64,000 nucleotides of DNA from positions 1,240,001-1,304,000 of the forward strand of contig JBAJFG010000004.1 in NCBI GenBank assembly GCA_037903475.1, in the 5' to 3' direction. Below, piece after piece: positions 34,719 through 45,800 of the stretch. Under the pieces are notes generated by a model. The model was not told the origin of the DNA. It did not search any database and worked only from the letters and a program-made list of their open reading frames with translations. Position 1 is the stretch's first letter, and every line of letters begins with the position of its first letter. Made by a program: the position numbers and the translations under genes. The DNA is from Ancylostoma caninum. Taxonomy: Eukaryota > Nematoda > Chromadorea > Rhabditida > Ancylostomatidae.

Positions 34719-36350
34719 ATGGACGCGCAAGCGTTGCAAAAGATCTTGGAACAGAACGCTCAGCAAATGCAGCTGATGCAGCAGATGATGCAGTCTTTAT
34801 TGAGTGGTGAGATGAAGCCACAACAAGCTGTGGCACCGACACAGTTGATGTCGGAACTGAACGGTCGAATGACCACGTTCACCTTCGATCCAGAGATGGA
34901 TCGATGCTTCAGTCGATGGTACGATCGCCATCAGGAGATCCTGATGGAAGATGGTGCATCACTCGCTGAGGATGCGAGGTTGAGACTGCTGTTGGGTAAA
35001 CTTGATAATGAGGCATTTGAGCGCTACAAGCGCCAAATTTTACCCAAGACACCATCACAGGTATCGTACAACGAGACGATAACAACGCTGAGGGAGATGT
35101 TCGACGTGAAGCAGTCGTTGTTCACATTGCGATTCCAGTGTTTGAATCTGGAGAAGAAAGACTCCGAGGATTTCATGGAGTACACTGGTAGGGTGAACGA
35201 AATGTGTGAGTATGCGAACCTCAGTGAAGTAGATGCTGAAGGGCTAAAGGCCTTGTTGTGGATTTACGGTCTGAAATCCAACAAGGATAGAGACATTCGA
35301 CCACGACTGCTTGCCTTTTTGGATAAGGAAGCAAAAGAGGGGCGAAGACCTACGTTACATGAGTTGTATAAGGAGTGTGACCGAATAATGACGTTGCTGA
35401 AAACGTCCAAGATGATTGAGAAAGACTCAACAGGAGTGAATGAAGTCAAGGCGGGACCAAGCCACACTGAGCGAGACTCAGAATGTTGGAATTGTGGCAA
35501 GATGGGTCACACTAGCGGACAGTGCTGTAGCAGAGCATGGAGGTGTAACTCATGCAAGGTTAAAGGGCACAAAGAGAAGTACTGTGAGAAAGCAACGCAG
35601 TACAGAAACAGATCCAAGTCGAAGACCAGGGCAAAGCCGCACAAGAAACGTTGCGGACGAGTAGTGCTTGCAGGTAGTGCTGAAGCAAACGTGAACGCAG
35701 TGAGGCATTATGTCACTGCAGAGGTCAATGGGCACCAGATTGAGTTTCAGTTGGATACCGGATCGGACATCACGTTATTGAACGTGGATGAATGGAGACG
35801 AATGGGTAGTCCGAAACTCAAAGACACTAGCTTGATTGTGAAAGACGCTAGTGGGAACCAGATGAAGGTTCGCGGTGAACTGATGTGTCAGTTCAGGCTA
35901 AAGGGTGCCGTGGGTGAGGGAAAGTGTTACGTAACCCCTCACAAAAGCCTAATTGGTCTTGATTGGATACAGCAAAACGACGAAATGGCATATCACCTAG
36001 AAAGGATGGTAGCTCACGTGAGTACCAAAGGTGATGTGGACCTAACTGCTGAGTTGAAGCAGAGATTTGAAAGTGTGTTCCAAGATGGCCTGGGCACATG
36101 CACAAAGGAGAAGGCAGTATTGACGTTGTTGCCGGGTGCAAAGCCTGTATACAGGATGAAGAGACCCGTAGCTCACGCATCGTTGGAAGTCGTCGAGAAA
36201 GAGATTGAGCGCCTTGTTGATATGGGAGTTATCGAACCAATAACCCACAGTGAATGGGCTGCTCCGATCGTTTGCGTACGCAAAGCAAATGGCAAGATGC
36301 GAGTCTGTGCCGACTTCTCGACTGGACTAAACAAAGCGTTGGAGGACTAG
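34719..36350 (+). CDS. Retrotransposon Gag-protease and N-terminal reverse transcriptase, ended by an in-frame stop
   Basis: 543 codons from the first ATG after the leader. Residues ~1-230 form a Gag-like region with a Gln/Met-rich start (QQMQLMQQMMQSLL). Two CCHC zinc knuckles follow at residues ~256-269 (CWNCGKMGHTSGQC) and ~276-289 (CNSCKVKGHKEKYC), which bind nucleic acid. The aspartic protease active site DTGS is at ~346-349. The reverse-transcriptase fingers begin near residue 495 (VIEPITHSEWAAPIVCVRKA). A TAG at 36348-36350 cuts the polymerase between the fingers and the first catalytic aspartate motif. The downstream sequence continues in the same frame, so this is a single nonsense change rather than a frameshift. 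Confidence 0.95.
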   Translation: MDAQALQKILEQNAQQMQLMQQMMQSLLSGEMKPQQAVAPTQLMSELNGRMTTFTFDPEMDRCFSRWYDRHQEILMEDGASLAEDARLRLLLGKLDNEAFERYKRQILPKTPSQVSYNETITTLREMFDVKQSLFTLRFQCLNLEKKDSEDFMEYTGRVNEMCEYANLSEVDAEGLKALLWIYGLKSNKDRDIRPRLLAFLDKEAKEGRRPTLHELYKECDRIMTLLKTSKMIEKDSTGVNEVKAGPSHTERDSECWNCGKMGHTSGQCCSRAWRCNSCKVKGHKEKYCEKATQYRNRSKSKTRAKPHKKRCGRVVLAGSAEANVNAVRHYVTAEVNGHQIEFQLDTGSDITLLNVDEWRRMGSPKLKDTSLIVKDASGNQMKVRGELMCQFRLKGAVGEGKCYVTPHKSLIGLDWIQQNDEMAYHLERMVAHVSTKGDVDLTAELKQRFESVFQDGLGTCTKEKAVLTLLPGAKPVYRMKRPVAHASLEVVEKEIERLVDMGVIEPITHSEWAAPIVCVRKANGKMRVCADFSTGLNKALED

Positions 36351-36404
36351 GAGTACCCCATACCAATACCCGAAGACATTTTTGCATCCCTGAATGGTGG
36401 TACA

Positions 36405-38945
36405 ATGTTCTCACAGATCGATTTTTCCGATGCATACCTCCAAGTGGAGCTGACGGATGAGGCCAAGGAGTTGGTCGTCATCAATACGCACAAGGGTTTA
36501 TATCGATACAAACGGTTGCCGTTTGGTATCAAGACAGCGCCAGGCATCTTCCAAAGCATCATGAACAAGATGATATCGGGACTTGATGGAGTCGCAGCAT
36601 ATTTGGACGATATCTTGGTAGTCGGAAAGACACCAGAAGAACATAAGAGGAATCTGTTCGCGTTGTTCGAATGCATAGCTGAATACGGATTCCGAGTACG
36701 ACTTGAGAAATGCTCGTTCGCGAAACCGGAAATAAAATTCCTTGGATTCATTGTGGACCGCGAGGGTCGTCGTCCGAATCCAGAGAAAGTTGCAGCGATT
36801 TCCAAGATGCCAGCCCCACAGAATGTGAGTCAGTTACGTGCATTCCTGGGCATGGTGACATACTACTCATCTTTCATACCGAACATGAAAGAGTTGCGAG
36901 GTCCCCTAGATGGCTTGCTGAAAAAGGATGCAAGGTGGGATTGGAAACACACACATGTGGCAGCGTTCGAGAGACTGAAGAAAGTATTAGTGTCAGATCT
37001 GAACCTGACACATTATGACCCGAAGAAAAGACTGATAGTAGCAGCCGATGCATGCGACTATGGGATCGGGTATGTGATCTCCCATCAGATGAAGGATGGT
37101 ACAGAGAAACCGATCGCCCACGGTTCGAGATCACTGAACGTTGCAGAAAAGAATTACGCCCAAATTGAGAAGGAGGCATTAGCGCTCGTCGAGGCAATCA
37201 AGAAGTTCCACAAGTATGTGTACGGAAGGCATTTCACGCTCCGTACGGATCACAGACCGTTGCTCGCCATTTTCGGGAGCAAGAAGGGCGTACCAGTCCA
37301 TTCAGCTAATCGCTTGATGCGTTGGGCAACAATGCTGATAGGCTATGACTTTGACATCGAGTACATCAAGACTGATTCGTTTGGGCAAGCTGATGGACTG
37401 TCGAGGTTGATACAGAGACACCCTCTGACGCAAGAGGACAGTGTAGTAGCTTCAGTCGAGGTAGACGTGAAGCAAGTGTTTGCTGATGCTGTACGAAGAT
37501 TGCCCGTGACAGCTGAAACTATTCGCAAGCACACTGAGAAGAGCGTTATGTTACGCAAATTGAAGAGTTTCATCGATAGCGGAAGATGGCCAAAGATTGT
37601 GAAAGGGGCCTGGAAGCACTTTCACAACAGACGTGAATCATTATCGCTTGTGCAAGGCTGCGTGATGTTGAGCGACAGAGTTGTCGTACCCGAGACACTA
37701 CGAGCGGTAGTTCTCAAAGAGCTGCACACTGGCCACCCTGGAATCGTCAGGATGAAGAGTCTAGCGCGGAGCTATGTCTACTGGCCTAACATCGATGAAG
37801 ACTGCGAAAGGACTGTACAGGGTTGCACGGATTGTCAACTGCAGTCTAAAACTCCGGCGAAGGTACCTCTGCGAATGTGGAAGAGTGCGCAGGAGGTATG
37901 GGAGCGAATCCACGTTGATTTCGCAGGCCCACTGCATGGAACATACTACATGGTTGTTGTCGATGCCATGAGTAAGTGGCCGGAGATATTCGAGTTGAAA
38001 AATATAACAGCAGGCACAACGGTGAAGCTGTTGAAAGAGTTGTTCGCACGGTATGGAAATCCGAAGACGCTAGTGAGCGACAATGGCACGCAATTCACAT
38101 CTGAGTTGTTCAAGCAGATGTGTGAAGAACGGGGTGTTACCCATGTGAGGACACCGCCGTATCATCCTCAGTCCAATGGTCAGGCAGAGAGATTCGTGGA
38201 TATCCTGAAGAGAGGAATTAAGAAGCTGAAAGGGGAGGGGAGCCCAACCCCTCGACCCAGTAGTGACTGCCTAGACACTGTTTTGTTGGCGTACAGAACG
38301 ACGCCGAACGCTGCTCTGCAAGGGAAAAGCCCTGCTGAGGTCTTCTTGGGAAGACGTTTACGGACTAGGCTCAGTATGCTAGTGCCGACACGAGAGCAGC
38401 CGGAATCCGGCTTTGCTGCAGATCGCAGAAAGCAAGTTGAAGCGCAGTTCAATCGGAAGCATGGTGCAAGAGGTCGTGAATTCTCTTCCGGAGACACAGT
38501 GATGGTGAAATCGCACCGTGGCGCTTCAGAATTCGAATGGACTGAAGGAACAGTGATCAAGAGAACCGGAAGAGTCACATATGAAGTAGAAATCGGAGGA
38601 AAGCATGTCCTTAGACACGCAAACCAGATGCGCAAGGTGATGTCAGGACATGAGAATGACACGTCATCTTCACGGGACTTGTTGTTGGACCTGTTCGAGA
38701 CAGATCCTGTGACCACAGAGAGCGTGCCAGATAGGAGTGACGGTCTCGGAGTTGTAGACCAGCCAGAAGTGGTCAATCCCCGTGATTCCTCCGAAAATTC
38801 TATTTCAGGGAATATTGAACCATCGGATCCAACAACACAAGGAAATGGAAATGGGTTGCCGCGTCGTAAGACCGTAACTTTCGCACCATTACCAGTTCGC
38901 AAATCAACAAGACAACGACGTCCACCGAACCGCTACGAACCGTAG
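36405..38945 (+). CDS. Retrotransposon reverse transcriptase (rest), RNase H, integrase
   Basis: Continues the frame of the preceding CDS; 36405 is only the first ATG after the stop. FSQIDFSDAYLQVEL carries the first catalytic Asp; YLDD is at residues ~66-69. RNase H: DACDYGIGYVIS (~215), IEKEALALV and TDHRP (~281). Integrase: HHCC zinc finger (H-TGH near 441 to C-TDC near 475), then the catalytic core with HVDFAGP (~504), SDNGTQF (~559) and NGQAERF (~594), matching D,D-35-E. A GPF/chromo-like strand region follows (GDTVMVKSHR, VTYEVEIGGKHVLRHANQMR), then a basic tail ending NRYEP. All catalytic residues that I can place are present. Confidence 0.95.
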   Translation: MFSQIDFSDAYLQVELTDEAKELVVINTHKGLYRYKRLPFGIKTAPGIFQSIMNKMISGLDGVAAYLDDILVVGKTPEEHKRNLFALFECIAEYGFRVRLEKCSFAKPEIKFLGFIVDREGRRPNPEKVAAISKMPAPQNVSQLRAFLGMVTYYSSFIPNMKELRGPLDGLLKKDARWDWKHTHVAAFERLKKVLVSDLNLTHYDPKKRLIVAADACDYGIGYVISHQMKDGTEKPIAHGSRSLNVAEKNYAQIEKEALALVEAIKKFHKYVYGRHFTLRTDHRPLLAIFGSKKGVPVHSANRLMRWATMLIGYDFDIEYIKTDSFGQADGLSRLIQRHPLTQEDSVVASVEVDVKQVFADAVRRLPVTAETIRKHTEKSVMLRKLKSFIDSGRWPKIVKGAWKHFHNRRESLSLVQGCVMLSDRVVVPETLRAVVLKELHTGHPGIVRMKSLARSYVYWPNIDEDCERTVQGCTDCQLQSKTPAKVPLRMWKSAQEVWERIHVDFAGPLHGTYYMVVVDAMSKWPEIFELKNITAGTTVKLLKELFARYGNPKTLVSDNGTQFTSELFKQMCEERGVTHVRTPPYHPQSNGQAERFVDILKRGIKKLKGEGSPTPRPSSDCLDTVLLAYRTTPNAALQGKSPAEVFLGRRLRTRLSMLVPTREQPESGFAADRRKQVEAQFNRKHGARGREFSSGDTVMVKSHRGASEFEWTEGTVIKRTGRVTYEVEIGGKHVLRHANQMRKVMSGHENDTSSSRDLLLDLFETDPVTTESVPDRSDGLGVVDQPEVVNPRDSSENSISGNIEPSDPTTQGNGNGLPRRKTVTFAPLPVRKSTRQRRPPNRYEP

Positions 38946-39020
38946 ATTCTTTTGTTGTGTAGTTGAATTGTTAACTTGTTGTTGTGCAGCATCTTCCCGC
39001 TTAGAGTAGGTAACAGTTTT

Positions 39021-39031
39021 AAAAGGGGAGG
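39021..39031 (+). other. Polypurine tract
   Basis: AAAAGGGGAGG directly abuts the TG of the 3' LTR; the usual plus-strand primer of LTR retroelements. Confidence 0.8.
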
Positions 39032-39379
39032 TGTTGTGATGGAGATCACAGTAGGTTCAAATTGTTCATAAGTTGATCGGTGCGGCGCGTAACGTTTGAT
39101 CTATGCGCGCGTTCCTAAGCGTATATAAGGAGCCCCCTCGACCACCGGACATGTTCTCGGAGATCTCGTCGATCTCATCATCAGGTCCGCCGCCTTCGCC
39201 ACCGCCGCCGTCTACCGTCGTCGCCGCCCGCCCGCCTCGCCGACGCCGCCGCACCACCACTCACCACTTCGCCTGTATTGCCACCTATTGTGGCATTACT
39301 CTGTGAATAAAGCTTTTGTAGTTAACGCTACAAGAGCAGAAGCAAAGTGGGTATCCACTCGATACCCACATACACAACA
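39032..39379 (+). repeat. 3' LTR
   Basis: Same length as the 5' LTR. It differs at 39177 (A versus G at 34249) and 39180 (A versus G at 34252). All other positions that I compared are identical. Confidence 0.95.
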
Positions 39380-40059
39380 CAAAGTTTCAGCCAAAAAATT
39401 TTTTTTCAAAGATTTTGGGCCAGTGAAGTTGAAGAGTGCCCATTCCGTGAACCACGACTTGTAGTACTGATAGATAAGATCTTTGATGTGAAGAGGACTT
39501 GAAATTCGCCATAGTATTATATATTTCACCGGGGAACATATTTAGTTGTGAAGATAGTAGAGAAACAGAGAACGCGAGAAATAGTGCTGTATTCGGAGAC
39601 GCAGGCGATAAAAGCAGATCATGGGCACAAATACTCAACTATAATCGTTTCTTAGGAGGAGTATACCAGACGTATAGCCTCTCATGTCAATGATAGAAAA
39701 AACCTAAAATTTTCTGCACCGTGAGTGACGCAACTGAAAATGCGCATTTTTTTTTTGCGGCTAAGCAATACCTTGCAGTTTTCCGAGTTTTCCTCCTATT
39801 TGTTATCATTCAGGTATATGTCGCATATAATATGAAAGCACTGTCTACGAGAGCGTTGTAATCTCTCCTCCAAATGAAGCAATTCTCGTAAGTTTTAACC
39901 CTACGAACTGATATGCAGAGTCAGTAGGAAAACCGTACAACCGATCACTCCGACCACTGCCTGTCCTGGCATTAAGGGCTGGGATTCAGAATGCATAATC
40001 TCGCAAAATCAGACCACCAAACCAACCTTCACGCTGCGTTTCCTACTATTACGTGGCCT

Positions 40060-40300
40060 ACAGTGGTGGACGTAGAAAGTGGGCGAGAGGGCACGAGTGG
40101 GGAAAGAAGTGGGGTCTCCGCCGATTTGGGGAACCAGATGGAAAATAAAATTGATAAAGTATTTCTTATCATAATAAATAAAAGCCATTTTGAAAATAAT
40201 AATAAAAACAAACGATTAAAAATGAACCAAACAAGATTTCTGCTTGTAATGCAGAGTAATTTCGAAAATTTGGCGACCCATTCTCGGGGAGGGGGGGGGG
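40060..40300 (+). repeat. Dispersed AT-rich repeat (copy 2)
   Basis: Collinear with 4205-4450; shares GGAAAATAAAA, CAAGA, TTTCGAAAATTTGGCGACCC and the preceding purine-rich lead. Ends in a long G-run. Confidence 0.5.
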
Positions 40301-40320
40301 GGGGAGGGGGAGAAGGGGGT
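40289..40320 (+). repeat. Poly-G tract
   Basis: GGGGAGGGG followed by an uninterrupted run and further GGAGGGGGAGAAGGGGG. Potential G-quadruplex; a similar tract lies at 42250-42288. Confidence 0.8.
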
Positions 40321-42705
40321 TGCGCTGGTAGCCTATACTTCAGAAAATCGCGGTAACCGAGGTTAAATTGCATCGTTTGCGTTTCATGAATCGCGGCCCT
40401 GTTTAGGCTTGAAAGACCACCAGAACAGTTCATGCAACCAGCGCTGCGTATGAAAAGGGCCTTGTGAATGAAAGACCTGCTCAGCACTGATCGTAGATGT
40501 TAAAAAAGGCAAATTGGGTGTCGCAAATAACGACATCTCCGACCAACCAAATTACTATCATGAGAGCTTGAGAACAGCTTAAGTGGAGCCAGACGGTCTC
40601 TTTGGACATCACGTTTCAGTCATGCCGCTTATATAAGAGAGTTCAAAGAAAAAACAATCTACTTACAAGGGCCAGCCACGCCCTTGCGATTCCTACCTTG
40701 TGATGACGCCAGGTCTTAAACTGCTAATTCCGTTGTATCGGCCTCCTGAGGTCTCGATTGAGTTTTTTTTTTCGCATTTATAGTCCACCGACATAGCACC
40801 TTCGTACAGCGTCGGTGGCCTTTTGGTCTCTGTGGGATTCGAACAGAAAATGATGTTTTTAGTCGACTTGGCATTACCTTTTTTGAACCCAAAAACCGGG
40901 TTGAAAAATGCTCGTGAAAAAATCCATGTTGACAGTGTTGCAGAGTGAGGAGAACGCTTCCGAATTGGCAAATTGGCAGGAAAATTTGCACTAGAAATCG
41001 CAAGGAGTTATGATAACGCCAAATATATATTTTGTATCAGTTTGTTGCGGAACTAATTGCCGTTTTGGGGGATGCTCAATTAAACTTTTCTCTTCTGCTC
41101 AATTTGAGCAACTTTAGCCCAACTTATACAATCTTCTAATAGAATTTTCTATCAGAAGACTGCACTCTTTCGAATTTTCTTTGAATATTCTGGATATCTT
41201 TTTCTGAGGGTTTTTATGAAGTCGCGAATAAATGATGAGTCGACACGATTTTCGGGTGATTATGGTTAATGACTTCAAATTCGAGCAGTCTCTGTCGGAG
41301 GTATGCGGTAATCTTGCGTTGGTTTTGACTTGAATTCGCTTTCCAAATGGGCAGTGGGTAATTGGATCGCGAATTCTTCTTTCGTCGAGTTTGATCGCCA
41401 AGACAACCATGGTCGTCACCGCAGGATGTTCCTTGACGATCAAGCGTTGAGCACAGTAGTGAAACCAAACCTGGTCCTACCATTTGGACGTTGAGGCAGG
41501 GATGGGTTCTCATTGTAACACATTTTCAAAACATTTGACTTCAATCGACATGACAACAAAGGTGCAGAAGTGAACACGTCACGATCTGACAGATGACCAG
41601 TGTCTCATCCGTTTTTTCATCTTTTCTAAGTAACATCTTTCATCTTATATTTTCGCCCCCAAAAACTACCCATTTCTAGAACGTGTAATAGCTATAGAGC
41701 TATTACAGGAGCTTGGTTCCTGTACGATAAAAGGAAGCGTGAATCTGTATCGGTAGACCCGTCCTCCCATCTCTAAATTTTTCTAAAACAAATCTTTACA
41801 CTAGGGGAGGTTGTGTCAGGAATTTGATGGTGCTGTAAGAGTATGAACCGCTGCAGCCTTCTCCAACTTAGTCAATCATTGACAGCAGAGAACTAGCATT
41901 GCAATTTCGAATTGATTGCAATTTCGAGTTGAGATCCGCAAATCTTCTATAGATGTGTTCGGCAGTGGTGAACAAAAGCCGGTTTTCGCCGGCTCCAGGG
42001 TAACGTTAAGCCTCACATTCCAAAACTCACCCGGCAGAAATTGATGCAGTATGGCATTGAGGGTCTGACTCGATGCCCTTATTCCTCAGACCATTACCCT
42101 ACTGTATATCATTTTTGCGGGCTCCAGATACAATCCTGCGACAGCAGCAGATTGCTGATCTGAAGCGAGCTGAGACTGCCGGCCAAAAGTTTGCGAATTC
42201 TTGTGATCTCAGTCTTTGTTGTAGAGACGTGCAATCCGCGTTGGATTGCCGGGATGGGAGGGGAGGCGAGGGAGGGGGGGGGGGGGAGCTACCGAATTGA
42301 ACGGCTGCTAACCTGATGAGAAAAAGTGATGTTTGAGCCGAGTCACAGCATCTTGAACTGACGGGTCCATATCGGCAATTACATGACTTCGCAACAACCT
42401 AACACGCAATTACCGAAGTGAAACAAATCAATGTAAGAGTAAACATAACCATGCATACATACTTACATGACTATGTATTCAAGTGTTCGATTTTAATTGA
42501 ACAGGAACGTTCCGAAAAAGAAGAGTCCACAGAAAAAGAGATAGAATGAAGGGCTCTTTCTCTTAGGAATCGTTGATATTTTCGATTGGACTCTGAATAG
42601 TTCATTGAATTTACCAAATTTTCCTTCCATTTTTATTCGGTCATATTATTCGGTTACACATATCAACGTAATACCATGGGCGTGACATTTCCTCCTTTTT
42701 ACTGG

Positions 42706-42822
42706 GTAATACCAATTAGAATGTGACCCCATTTCGCGCCTACTTGTACTTAATCCTACTTCACATCATTCGGTTAGCACTCACTCTTATCTATTCGTTT
42801 GGTGACGTCTTGACTCGTGCCC
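42706..42822 (+). promoter_or_regulatory. Conserved 5' flank of the MLT-10-family gene
   Basis: The ~117 bases before the ATG at 42823 match the ~112 bases before the ATG at 58999. Shared words include GGTAATACCAATTAGA, GACCCCATTTCGCG, CCTACTTCACATCATTCG and TTAGC. The same flank was copied with the gene, so it probably holds promoter or 5' UTR sequence. Confidence 0.55.
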
Positions 42823-45800
42823 ATGAGGATTCCACCACTACTTCTCACAGGTACCTTACTTAGGTGGTCCTGTCCTTAGTTCGTCGATTTTTCTGTTTGC
42901 AGTTATCGCATTCTCGAGCAGCTCTGATCCGCTGGGTAGTAGCAGGCAGATGAGGTTCCCCTGGATGGAGAACCTTGTCCGGTTGCCGTTTGAGGACGAA
43001 GACAATTCGACTGAGGTGCACCCCGAGCTGGCGAAGTACCCCGTTGCTCTGCGGCCCTTCATTAATGCAACAGCAATCAGTGGAAAAAGAAGAACGAACA
43101 ATGCAGAAGTATAGTTTTTTTTTAGTTTTTTTGCACCCACCAAAAACCTGGGGACAAAGAAATAACCAAAAGCTCTGTGATTCAGGAAACGAACACTCTA
43201 AACCCACTTGGATACATGCATTTTCTAGATCCACCATCAAAACACCTTTTTCTTAGGACGAAGTCATAACTGACGAAGACGTAGCGGACGTAAACGAAGA
43301 CGATGAAAGCCACAAGGTGAACACAGCCCACTACGACGGGAAGAAGACTACAGTGACCATCTCCACAGAAGCCGGCACCGATCTTTACCAGCACTGGCTG
43401 GACCAGGCCGTCTCTGGCCTCATGGCCGCTGTCGCAACAAAAAAGTGAGGTTATTTATGGTTCCCTTCTCAATCTCCTGTGTTAATTCAGCTTTTTCAGA
43501 CTCGAAAGCGTCCCTGAATATCTAAGGACAGCTCACCAGACTTGTGCGAAAGGGGCAAAAACAGTGCAGGCTCATGCGAAATGCGTCGTTGTCCTTCTTG
43601 ATGCTGAACTTAAATACCAAAAATGGAGTGCTAAGTTTGGCAAAGCAAAAATAATAGGTGAGAATAAGATTTTCTTCCTCGGATTATTCAGGACCCGTTC
43701 TCCGCTACATTCAGGCGGAGTGCAACATAGGTTTGGATCGAAATCCAAAAATTCTAAGCGATGGATCGAGATAGAGAAGAGACGCATGCGAGCGAACATC
43801 ATCCGAGGAAGATTCAAACAGTACCAAAAGACTATTTCTCGTCTTTCTCCTGTAGACAGCTATGGAAGGAACGAGATTCATCCACCATATGAGGTAGGAA
43901 ATGGAAAAAATTAGAATTCTAAATTTAAACGAGATGTATTCAACATGGTTCTGTCTAGGATAATTGCTGCAATAAGAAAATCGGGTCTAACCAGTCCTAT
44001 AAATTTAGGATGTGCCATGCATTGTAATTCCCTAAATGGCCCCCGTTCAGCTCACTGTATAGGGCAAATGAGCATCCAAGTGCTCCTACAAAAGCTCGGA
44101 TTTTCCGTTATATAGGGCAAACGAGCGTTCAAATGCTTCTATAATAATCTGAGCTCTGTTTTTTTTTGTAGAAGCGCTTGAATGCTCATTTGCACTATAC
44201 AATGTGTTGAACGGGATTGTTTGGGGAAGCGTTGGGGGGAGGATGAATTTTTTTGTCCGTGCATGTAGAAAAGAGAAGAGTAGAGGAAGTTCTCTAATTT
44301 CTCGAATAATGTTGTGAATATCATTACCAGTGTGAATCTATCCTCAATATAACAGTATCCAAATCAATCCGTAAAATTATATCTCTATGCAAAAAAAAGA
44401 CTGCGAAATAATGCATTTGTGCGAAATATGGGTAGCTTCTGACCAAAAGAACATTCTGCAGCGTCAGTAGTATGGAGTAATTCTAAAGAAGCTTCACGTT
44501 ACAATATGATTACAAAACAGAAGAAAACAAAAGTTTTCGGCAAGGTGTCAAGGTGTGTATTGAGTACGGCTATCGCTATTTTCTCGAGACAACATTGATA
44601 GGAACCAGCCTTACCGTCAAATAACCATTACCATTGGGTATTATCAGTTAGGAATTCCCTTGGAATGACATCTACAACATCTTTAGCAGTGTAGAAAGAG
44701 GCAGCTCTGCTTCAGATGGGTGGAGTGCTACCTAAGGAGGACTTTCCGAGCGAGGGCGGTTGGGTGGGTGCATTCAGGATGCGAGCGAAGCGATCCATGG
44801 GCGATGCGAACGCAATGCAGACGGAGACGAAGACTTTACGGGTGACTACCGCACGAGACTACAACTTGTCCGAAGGTTTGTGGATTACCAAGAGTCGCAC
44901 TGAATTCTTGCATGCTTATCTCGAGCGCAAATGTCCAGGAAACTGACTAGTATTTCTTTGATTCCAGTTCTAGCATTATAATAAGTAGACAAAGCCCATC
45001 TGCTCTTAGAACCACTGCACTTTCATCACCTACACCATTCCTAGACGGCACATCAGGCTCCGCTCGAATGTGTTATTACCTTCTCACATACGTGCTGGAA
45101 ATCACCTAGGGTGTCCATACAAAGTGCCATTCTTTTCGTGATAGAGAACTCCGGCTTGCATGCCCTCACCCATTCCTGAGCGAAAGTGGAAAGAATTCGA
45201 TAGAATTGATGGATCGATAATAACGGCCGACTATTATATGTGTGTGATGAAGAATTGATCAAATCAATATGCATAATCTACGAACTAACTGATTTTCCTC
45301 GACCAAAAAGTTTTTGAGTCCGGCCGAGCACCGCAGACTGACTTGCAAAATTCGACACAGGTCGGTTCATCATCAGCGACTCCCATCCACTACATACTAA
45401 CCTCTCAGCTAGTGGGGTAAAAGTACGGCAAAAACACGCGTTGCTCTTCCAAAAGGAAAAAGAAAATAATTGCATTTAGAGCCTCATGTTTCCCCACTTG
45501 CTCAGCTTGCGAAGAAGCTGATTCACACAGTGCGCACTTTCAAAAATAAAAACAAGGAGTACAAGAGGTAAATACGACTTAGCAGTTGGTGAGTATAATC
45601 CTCTTTGAGCAACAATGACATCCGAAGAGTTCAGCTGGCAGACAATAGTGAGTGAGATCAAAGAAGAGGGCAAGAAAATCAGACAAAAGCAGAAAGCGAA
45701 GAAATTGCTGTCAGAGCGATTTGACCTGTTCAAAAGGACACTGCGTGACGAAGGCATGGATAAGGCGATGATCAAGGTAGTTCCTGAATTTTTATCAATC

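Larger units (their letters stand above)
34104..39379 (+). mobile_element. Ty3/gypsy-type LTR retrotransposon, full length, 5276 bp
   Basis: Two 348-bp LTRs (34104-34451 and 39032-39379) start TG and end CA and differ at only two positions. The element is flanked by a 5-bp target duplication CAAAG (34099-34103 and 39380-39384). Internal order is gag, protease, reverse transcriptase, RNase H, integrase, which is the Ty3/gypsy (Metaviridae) order. Gag-pro-RT frame begins at 34719; the same frame continues from 36351 to 38945 after one TAG at 36348-36350. A primer-binding-type TGGCGATC follows the 5' LTR, and a polypurine tract precedes the 3' LTR. The near-identical LTRs mean a recent insertion. 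There is no envelope-like frame. Confidence 0.97.
39385..42705. other. Intergenic, repeat-containing
   Basis: Includes the second copy of a dispersed AT-rich repeat (40060-40300), G-runs at 40289-40320 and 42250-42288, and otherwise AT-rich DNA. No gene or RNA was recognised on either strand. Confidence 0.5.

Noticed and set aside
38180..38902. 240-codon - strand ORF inside the retrotransposon
   Set aside because: Antisense shadow of the integrase region; the + strand frame carries the recognisable domains.
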